Part shown: piece after piece, positions 5,942-10,316 of the stretch
Numbering within the stretch: position 1 is the stretch's first letter
Layout of the letters: every line of letters starts with the position of its first letter
NCBI GenBank assembly: GCA_964478455.1
Contig: CAYZJD010000148.1
Span: 1-10,316 of the forward strand
DNA length: 10,316 nucleotides
Direction of reading: 5' to 3'
DNA from: CAYZJD01 sp964478455
Lineage (GTDB): Bacteria > Acidobacteriota > Terriglobia > Bryobacterales > Bryobacteraceae
Notes under the pieces: generated by a model
Database searches by the model: none
Seen by the model: only the letters and a program-made list of their open reading frames with translations
Told to the model about the DNA's origin: nothing
Position numbers and translations under genes: made by a program

Positions 5942-6952
5942 CTATTGTGACACGACCCTGACCCGCACCCCGCGAGTCTCCAGGCGCACCGGAAGCACTT
6001 GCCCGCCCTCGCGTTCAATCACCCGGGAAACGGCGGCGCGCGCGTCCGGCTCGACAAGAAACAGCACGCAGCCCCCGCCGCCGGCGCCGCAGACCTTCGC
6101 CCCCACCGCGCCCGCGCGGCGCGTGGCCTTCACCAGATGGTCGATGAACGCCGTGGTGATGCCCGGCGCGTTTCTGCGGCGGTGGTCCCATTCCTCGCGC
6201 AAGAGCCGGCTCGCCGTCTCCCAATCGCCGCGCTCCAGGGCCAGACGCATGGCGTGCGCGATCGCGGCGATGTGGTCGAAGTTGCGGCGGATCCTCCGGT
6301 CGCCGTCAATGTAAGCCTTCATGACTTCCCAGTTGTTGATGCCGGACTGCCGCGGCACGCCCGTGTAAGCCAGGACGAAGCGGCGGTTCAGCTCCTCGGG
6401 ATCGACCGGAATCCGCTTGCGGTGGATGCCGTCGCTGGCCAGTTCGATCGCGTTCAGGCCGCCGTACATCGCCGGGTAGTAGTCTTGCGCGCCGGTCGGC
6501 ACGCCAATGATCTGCGCCTCAATGTTCTGGCAAATGAGCCGCAATTCTTCGAGTTTGCGCCTGCCGCCGGTGAGGCGGTCGAGCGCGCTGGCGATGGCAA
6601 TGATCAAGCTGGAGGAACCGGCGATGCCGCCGCCCATGGGGGATTCCGAATCGGTCTGGATGGTGAGTCCGCATGCCGGAGTGAAAAAGCGCAGCAGAAA
6701 GGCGGGCAGGGGGAGCTTATAACGTTTGGCGGCGCGCATCGCATCCAGCGACTCAAAGGTTTGCTCGCCCTGCTGATCCCTGGAGCGGAGCACAATGCGG
6801 CGGTCCGCCCGCGTTTCCAGCACGCAACTGGCGTGGCAGGTGATGGCGAAGTTCACCGTAACGGCGTTCGCGTGATACAAATAGAGCGGCCAGATGTCCA
6901 GGGTGCCGCCCGCGAGATCCACGCGGCATGCGGCTTTCGACAGAATCCTCAT
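5942..6952 (-). CDS. GHMP-family sugar kinase (HddA-like)
   Basis: GHMP kinases transfer phosphate from ATP to small sugars, homoserine, mevalonate and similar substrates in the cytoplasm. The 336-residue product shows the three family motifs. Motif 1 is the N-terminal substrate loop (RVDLAGGTLDIWPLY, residues 10-24). Motif 2 is the ATP-binding loop (PMGGGIAGSSSL, 105-116). Motif 3 is the C-terminal Gly-rich stretch (AKVCGAGGGGCVLF, 285-298). 'RVDLAGGTLDI' and 'LAYTGVPRQSG' (194-204) most resemble heptose-7-phosphate kinase HddA and related sugar 1-kinases rather than homoserine or mevalonate kinase. No gmhA, gmhB, hddC or nucleotidyltransferase is nearby, so the substrate cannot be named. 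An AGGAAA lies 9 nt before ATG 6952. It is second in a four-gene minus-strand run, 60 bp after the SRPBCC gene and 35 bp before the CPBP gene. The family call is firm and the substrate is open. Confidence 0.92.
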   Translation of the reverse strand: MRILSKAACRVDLAGGTLDIWPLYLYHANAVTVNFAITCHASCVLETRADRRIVLRSRDQQGEQTFESLDAMRAAKRYKLPLPAFLLRFFTPACGLTIQTDSESPMGGGIAGSSSLIIAIASALDRLTGGRRKLEELRLICQNIEAQIIGVPTGAQDYYPAMYGGLNAIELASDGIHRKRIPVDPEELNRRFVLAYTGVPRQSGINNWEVMKAYIDGDRRIRRNFDHIAAIAHAMRLALERGDWETASRLLREEWDHRRRNAPGITTAFIDHLVKATRRAGAVGAKVCGAGGGGCVLFLVEPDARAAVSRVIEREGGQVLPVRLETRGVRVRVVSQ

Positions 6953-7012
6953 TCGCGTTCGTTTCCTGTTCGTGGGAATTGGCTTACTGCCTGGCCGGCG
7001 GCCCGGAGGGCC

Positions 7013-7534
7013 TCACTCGATGAAGCGGACCTCCTCGCCGAACTTCCGGCCGAGCTGCCTCAGGTAGTTTTCGATTGTGGCCCTCTGGCCGCTGATCAAG
7101 CGGCTCACAAAGCGGACAATCGGGTTGCGGATTTCGCCGTGCTCCGTAATGCTGACCTGTGTTGCGCCGTTCGCCGGCTCGATTTGGACCTCCCAGGTTC
7201 CGCTGAACGGAAGTGCGGAGTCGATGACGCGGCGCGCCAGGCGGCGGGACGGGATGGATTCGACCGTCTCTAAAGTGAGCACGCTGCCGTCCCTGTACGT
7301 TTCCCTCCAGACGGGGTGGCCGTTCTGGTCGGGCAACTGGCGCACTTCAACCAGGTCCTCGCGCCAGGAAGGAGAGGCGGCGATGTCGCTGACCACAACC
7401 CAAACGGCGTCCTGGGGTTGCTGGAAGCGAGCGCGCGCCGAGACCACGTGTCCGGAGGGCAGCATTGCGCCGACGATCGTCACCACGCCCAGCAGGCCCA
7501 CCAGGACCGCCAGAAAGGTCACAATGCCTCTCAT
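7013..7534 (-). CDS. Membrane-anchored SRPBCC (START-like) family protein
   Basis: The 173-residue product starts with one hydrophobic helix (about 3-25, IVTFLAVLVGLLGVVTIVGA) that is probably an uncleaved anchor. A single SRPBCC/polyketide-cyclase-like domain follows (about 28-172). Recognisable family features are 'ARFQQPQDAVWVVVSDIAASPSW' split at 34-57, the strand 'GTWEVQIEP' and the late block 'THVSITEHGE'-like (read here as TQVSITEHGEIRNPIVRF, 125-142). The fold makes a deep hydrophobic pocket for lipids or other ligands, and no specific ligand can be given. The open frame extends up to 7807, but ATG 7534 is preferred because GAGGA lies 7 nt upstream, the signal-anchor begins there, and the extra N-terminus looks random. 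It is divergent from the deformylase gene (134-bp gap) and is the likely first gene of the run to 4268. Confidence 0.85.
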   Translation of the reverse strand: MRGIVTFLAVLVGLLGVVTIVGAMLPSGHVVSARARFQQPQDAVWVVVSDIAASPSWREDLVEVRQLPDQNGHPVWRETYRDGSVLTLETVESIPSRRLARRVIDSALPFSGTWEVQIEPANGATQVSITEHGEIRNPIVRFVSRLISGQRATIENYLRQLGRKFGEEVRFIE

Positions 7535-7668
7535 TCCTGATTCCTCACCTGCTCCGTTTGTCAGGATTTGGCAAGCGCCGCCGCCCGTCGCGGTTTCGGC
7601 CCCTTGCCGGAGAAAGTAAGAGTACCACGATTGCCGCGCGCTTGAATCAGGGCGCCGCCGCGCATACG
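7535..7668. promoter_or_regulatory. Divergent intergenic region between SRPBCC and deformylase genes
   Basis: This 134-bp gap must hold promoters for both directions, because the genes on either side start outward from it. The SRPBCC ribosome binding site (GAGGA on the minus strand, 7542-7546) is clear. I found no confident -35/-10 pair in either direction, no operator-like palindrome and no attenuator. Confidence 0.4.
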
Positions 7669-8196
7669 ATGGTCCGCATGCCGGCCAGAAGGATTCTGGA
7701 ACTGGGCGACCCGATGCTGCGGCGGGTTTCCGAAGAAGTCCCCAGGCCTGAAGAGGCAAAGCTGATCGTTCGAGATCTGCGCGCCACCCTCCACCAGTTC
7801 CAGACAACGCACGGCTTCGGCCGGGGTATCAGCGCGATCCAGATCGGCGAACCCAAGAGGATCATCTACATCGAGACCGGCGGCGCCTCGCACGTGCTCC
7901 TGAATCCGCGGCTCCAGTGGCAAAGCGAGGAGAAGTTCCTGTTGTGGGACGACTGCTTCAGCTTTCCCGATCTGCTGGTCTGGGTGGAGAGAGCGGTTTC
8001 CCTGCACGTGCGGTCTCAAGACCTGAGCGGGAACTGGAACATGCTGGAGGCAACCGGGCCGTTTTCGGAGCTATTACAGCATGAACTGGACCACCTGGAC
8101 GGGATTCTGGCGGTCGACCGGGCCGTCGACAAAACCGGCCTCTGCACACGGGCCGAGTACGAGCGTCGCTACGGTCCGCCTGCCCGCAACTCGTAG
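7669..8196 (+). CDS. Peptide deformylase family protein (divergent motif 2)
   Basis: Peptide deformylase removes the formyl group from the N-terminal Met of new proteins, using a metal held by one Cys and two His. The 175-residue product has all three motifs. Motif 1 is GRGISAIQIG (51-60, Gln58). Motif 2 is DDCFSFP (94-100) with the Cys96 metal ligand. Motif 3 is HELDH (138-142), giving both His ligands and the catalytic Glu139. Motif 2 differs from the common EGCLS. Asp-Asp replaces Glu-Gly, and Phe replaces Leu. The N-terminus (ILELGDPMLRRVSEEV) is typical of the family. Length matches type I/II enzymes. The start may be ATG 7669 or ATG 7678 (172 residues), and neither has a strong ribosome binding site. 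There is no fmt neighbour as in the usual def-fmt pair, so it is probably an extra paralogue; calling it def would overstate that. It lies 43 bp before the PilZ gene. Confidence 0.88.
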   Translation: MVRMPARRILELGDPMLRRVSEEVPRPEEAKLIVRDLRATLHQFQTTHGFGRGISAIQIGEPKRIIYIETGGASHVLLNPRLQWQSEEKFLLWDDCFSFPDLLVWVERAVSLHVRSQDLSGNWNMLEATGPFSELLQHELDHLDGILAVDRAVDKTGLCTRAEYERRYGPPARNS

Positions 8197-8239
8197 TGGT
8201 CCTAAAGGGTTGCCGGGGAGGCGACGATAAAGGGAGCGT

Positions 8240-8644
8240 ATGGAGGACAGACGCCGGGAAGTGCGGATGCTCTGTGCCGACCTCGTCGACGTCCGCTGGA
8301 AGGATGCCTCCGGACGCACCAGGAAGGCCGTGGCCAACCTCGAGGACATTTCCCTCTCCGGCATCTGCCTGCAAATGGAGCGGCCCCTCCCGGCCGAGAC
8401 ACGAGTTCACATCTCTCATCCCAAGGCGGAATTCGATGGCGACGTCCGTTACTGCATCTTTCGGGAGATCGGCTATTTCGTCGGCATCCAGTTTGCCCCT
8501 GGATGTAAGTGGTCGCGGAAACGGTACCACCCACTCCACCTCCTCGATCCAAGGCGGCTGGTGACACAGCGGGGCAAGAAGCCGGCCAAGGAAAATGCCG
8601 GAAAACCGGGCACGGCGGTTCCCGGACCTGCCTCCGCGCAGTAG
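8240..8644 (+). CDS. PilZ domain protein (c-di-GMP receptor)
   Basis: PilZ domains bind cyclic di-GMP and regulate motility, polysaccharide export or transcription. The 134-residue product is a stand-alone PilZ domain. The RxxxR motif is at 5-9 (RREVR) and the D/NxSxxG motif at 36-41 (DISLSG), joined by strands (CADLVDVRW). 'GDVRYC...YFVGIQF' (67-85) closes the barrel. Both c-di-GMP contact motifs are intact, so binding is likely. The final 30 residues (KKPAKENAGKPGTAVPGPAS) are Lys/Pro-rich and probably disordered. AAAGGGAG just upstream supports ATG 8240. It lies 43 bp after the deformylase gene in the same direction and may be co-transcribed with it. No GGDEF or EAL gene is in the window, so its partner is unknown. 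Confidence 0.9.
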   Translation: MEDRRREVRMLCADLVDVRWKDASGRTRKAVANLEDISLSGICLQMERPLPAETRVHISHPKAEFDGDVRYCIFREIGYFVGIQFAPGCKWSRKRYHPLHLLDPRRLVTQRGKKPAKENAGKPGTAVPGPASAQ

Positions 8645-8648
8645 ATCC

Positions 8649-8674
8649 TGGGGCTTGTTCGGGAACCAGCCCCA
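8649..8674. terminator. Hairpin between convergent genes, possible bidirectional terminator
   Basis: TGGGGCT (8649-8655) pairs perfectly with AGCCCCA (8668-8674). Inside, GTT/AAC extends the stem after one mismatch, leaving a CGGG loop. It lies 4 bp after the PilZ stop and 20 bp beyond the E1 beta stop on the other strand, the right place for transcripts from both sides to end. No T-run follows in either direction, so it is not a canonical Rho-independent terminator. Confidence 0.5.
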
Positions 8675-8694
8675 CCCCCGTTCGGGCAGGTAAT

Positions 8695-9666
8695 TCAGTA
8701 ACTACACAGCCAGCGCGCTTTCTCGACCACCTTGGCCACGCCCGGCAGAAAGGCGTCTTCCAAAGGCGGGCTGTAAGGGATCGGTGTGTCCGGCGAGGCG
8801 ATGCGCACCACGGGACCATCCAGGTGCTCGAAGGCCTTCTCGGCGATCCGCGCGGCCACCTCAGCGCCGAATCCGCCCGTGAGCACGTCCTCGTGAAGCA
8901 GGATAGCCTTCGAAGTCTTGCGGACGCTGGCCAGCACCGCTTCCTCGTCCAGTGGAATCAGCGTGCGCAGATCGATGATCTCCACCGAGATGGCCTCCTG
9001 GGCCAACTGCTCGGCGGCGTCGCGCGCCACGTAAACCATCGCGCCGTAAGTGATGATCGACAGGTCCTCGCCTTCCCTGTACACGCGGGCCTTGCCCAGC
9101 GGCACAGTGTACTCCTCCGCCGGCAGATCTTCCTTGATGCGGCGGTAGAGTCCCTTGTGCTCGAAGAAGATGACCGGATCGTTGTCGCGAATCGCCGACT
9201 TGATCAGGCCTTTGGCGTCATACGCGGTCGCCGGCGTGACCATCTTCAGCCCGGGCACATGCGTGAACCACGCCTCCGGGTTCTGTGAGTGGAACGGGCC
9301 GCCCCGGAAGCCGCCGCCGGAGGGCGCGCGGATCACAATCGGCACGGCCGCTCCCCAGCGGTAGCGGCACTTGGCGGCGAAGTTCACTACCTGGTCGAAG
9401 GCGCAACTGATGAAGTCCGCAAACTGCATCTCGGCGATGGCTCGCAGGCCCATCAGACCCGCGCCGATCGCCGCCCCGACAATCGCGGATTCCGAGATCG
9501 GCATGTCTATGACGCGCCGCTCGCCGAACCGCTCTAGCATCCCGGCCGTCACCTTGAATGCGCCGCCGTAAACTCCGATGTCCTCGCCGAGCAGAAAGAC
9601 GTCGGGATCGCGCTCCATCTCCTCCCAGATGCCCTGCCGGATGGCCTCGAGATAAGTGGTTTCCAC
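8695..9666 (-). CDS. 2-oxoacid dehydrogenase E1 component, beta subunit
   Basis: With E1 alpha this subunit forms the thiamine-diphosphate-dependent decarboxylase of a pyruvate or branched-chain 2-oxoacid dehydrogenase complex, which feeds acyl groups to the E2 lipoyl domain. The 323-residue product is full length. It has the N-terminal Pyr domain with GEDIGVYGG (27-35) and PISESAIVGAAIGAG (56-70), where Glu59 is the expected cofactor-activating Glu. 'HSQNPEAW' follows (126-133), then the C-terminal transketolase domain with 'IDLRTLIPLDEEAV' (231-244) and 'EDVLTGGFGAEVAA'. 'FEHKGLYR' (168-175) is more like branched-chain or acetoin-type E1 beta than the classic pyruvate enzyme, but the substrate cannot be decided. 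Start is GTG (9666-9664), with GGGGAG 6 nt upstream, 2 bp after the E1 alpha stop, indicating translational coupling. E2 and E3 genes are not in the window. Confidence 0.95.
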   Translation of the reverse strand: METTYLEAIRQGIWEEMERDPDVFLLGEDIGVYGGAFKVTAGMLERFGERRVIDMPISESAIVGAAIGAGLMGLRAIAEMQFADFISCAFDQVVNFAAKCRYRWGAAVPIVIRAPSGGGFRGGPFHSQNPEAWFTHVPGLKMVTPATAYDAKGLIKSAIRDNDPVIFFEHKGLYRRIKEDLPAEEYTVPLGKARVYREGEDLSIITYGAMVYVARDAAEQLAQEAISVEIIDLRTLIPLDEEAVLASVRKTSKAILLHEDVLTGGFGAEVAARIAEKAFEHLDGPVVRIASPDTPIPYSPPLEDAFLPGVAKVVEKARWLCSY

Positions 9667-9668
9667 GG

Positions 9669-10316
9669 CTAGCTCCCCGCGCTCTCACCGGCCTGCTCAT
9701 AAACGTTGTCGCATAGCTCGCTGGGGTCGGGATAAGGACTCTGTTCGGCCCACTCGATGGCGGCGTCAACCTCCGCCCGGATATCGGCGTACAACTTGTC
9801 GATGGCGTCCCGGCCGGCCCAGCCGCGGTCGAGCACTTTCTTCTCCAGCCGCTGGATCGGATCCTTCTTTGCCCATTCCTCCCAGAGGTGTTTCGGCACG
9901 TAGTCGGCCGGATCGTGGGCCGAGTGGCCGGTCATGCGGAAGCTCTTGCACTCGACCATGTAAGGACCAAGACCCGCGCGCGCATGGCTGGTGGCCCGCT
10001 CCACCGCCTCGTAAACCGCGAAAACATCGTTGCCGTCCACGATCTCGGCCGGGATGCCGTAGCCGGGCGCCCGATCGGCCACGTTCGCGCAGGCCATCTG
10101 CTTGTCGAGCGGCGTCGAGTACGCATACATGTTGTTGTTGCACACCAGCACCAGCGGCAGCCGTTGCACCGCCGCCAGGTTGACCCCCTCGTGCCAGTCT
10201 CCCCGGCTGGTGGCGCCGTCGCCGAAGAAAACGAAGGCGACGTTGCGCGACCCGCGGTACTTCAGCGCCAGGGCGGCGCCGGCCGAGACGGGCACGGACG
10301 CGGCCATGGCGCTGAT
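9669..10316 (-). CDS. 2-oxoacid dehydrogenase E1 component, alpha subunit (5' truncated by window)
   Basis: The 215 visible residues are the C-terminal two-thirds of E1 alpha; the family is about 320-370 residues, so about 110-150 are missing to the right. The thiamine diphosphate/Mg site is seen as GDG followed by NN with the usual 28-residue spacing (GDGATSRGDW at 32-41, NNN at 60-62, counted from the window edge). Then come the conserved 'VADRAPGYGIPAEIVDGNDVFAVY' block (residues 79-102) and 'HARAGLGPYMVE' (111-122). 'SFRMTGHSAHDP' (125-136) is the phosphorylation-loop region. An ATG at 10307 is only an internal Met, since the conserved core begins before it. The stop lies 2 bp before the E1 beta start. 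The 'GHSAHD' type loop fits branched-chain or acetoin-like E1 as well as pyruvate E1. The gene is intact as far as visible. Confidence 0.93.
   Translation of the reverse strand: MSAMAASVPVSAGAALALKYRGSRNVAFVFFGDGATSRGDWHEGVNLAAVQRLPLVLVCNNNMYAYSTPLDKQMACANVADRAPGYGIPAEIVDGNDVFAVYEAVERATSHARAGLGPYMVECKSFRMTGHSAHDPADYVPKHLWEEWAKKDPIQRLEKKVLDRGWAGRDAIDKLYADIRAEVDAAIEWAEQSPYPDPSELCDNVYEQAGESAGS
9673..9678 (-). promoter_or_regulatory. Ribosome binding site for the GTG start of E1 beta
   Basis: GGGGAG on the minus strand lies inside the last codons of E1 alpha, 6 nt before the GTG at 9666. It fixes an unusual start codon and shows that the two subunits are translated in tandem, consistent with equal subunit amounts. 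Confidence 0.6.

Noticed and set aside
7535..7807. N-terminal extension of the SRPBCC protein up to 7807
   Set aside because: The extra residues look random, overlap the divergent deformylase gene and lack a ribosome binding site, while ATG 7534 has GAGGA at good spacing and begins the membrane anchor.

Overview
The window is GC-rich (roughly 65% by eye) with tightly packed bacterial genes on both strands. Codon use, hrcA-grpE-dnaJ order, secreted proteins with short Ala-rich signal peptides, and a GGGGTCAGCCTGATCTG-type palindromic repeat suggest an Acidobacteriota member of the Bryobacterales/Solibacter type. That placement is an impression from recall, not a measurement. The window holds eleven complete genes and one gene cut by the right edge.

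Layout. (1) 59-2899, minus strand: the heat-shock cluster hrcA -> grpE -> dnaJ, encoding the repressor, the nucleotide exchange factor and the J-domain co-chaperone. dnaK is not in the window. (2) 2940-3036: a near-perfect 31-bp inverted repeat with a 35-nt centre, lying exactly in the divergent gap between hrcA and the plus-strand genes. No CIRCE operator is visible there. (3) 3106-4236, plus strand: a small four-helix membrane protein, then a secreted outer-membrane beta-barrel protein. (4) 4268-7534, minus strand: four closely spaced genes read SRPBCC protein -> GHMP-family sugar kinase -> CPBP intramembrane protease -> secreted protein with a BamE/SmpA-like C-terminus. The last two are 1 bp apart. 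(5) 7669-8644, plus strand: a divergent peptide deformylase, then a PilZ-domain protein. (6) 8695-10316, minus strand: the E1 beta and E1 alpha subunits of a thiamine-diphosphate 2-oxoacid dehydrogenase. E1 alpha lacks its N-terminus because the window ends.

How the genes relate. hrcA-grpE-dnaJ and E1 alpha-E1 beta are conventional functional operons. The region 3106-7534 is rich in envelope proteins (membrane protein, beta-barrel, BamE-like protein, CPBP protease, membrane-anchored SRPBCC), but the sequence gives no proof that they form one pathway. No RNA gene, CRISPR array, transposase, integrase or phage gene was seen. I did not find a convincing undescribed multi-gene system. The best leads are the palindromic element at the hrcA divergent promoter, the altered motif 2 of the deformylase, and the orphan GHMP kinase in the four-gene minus-strand run.
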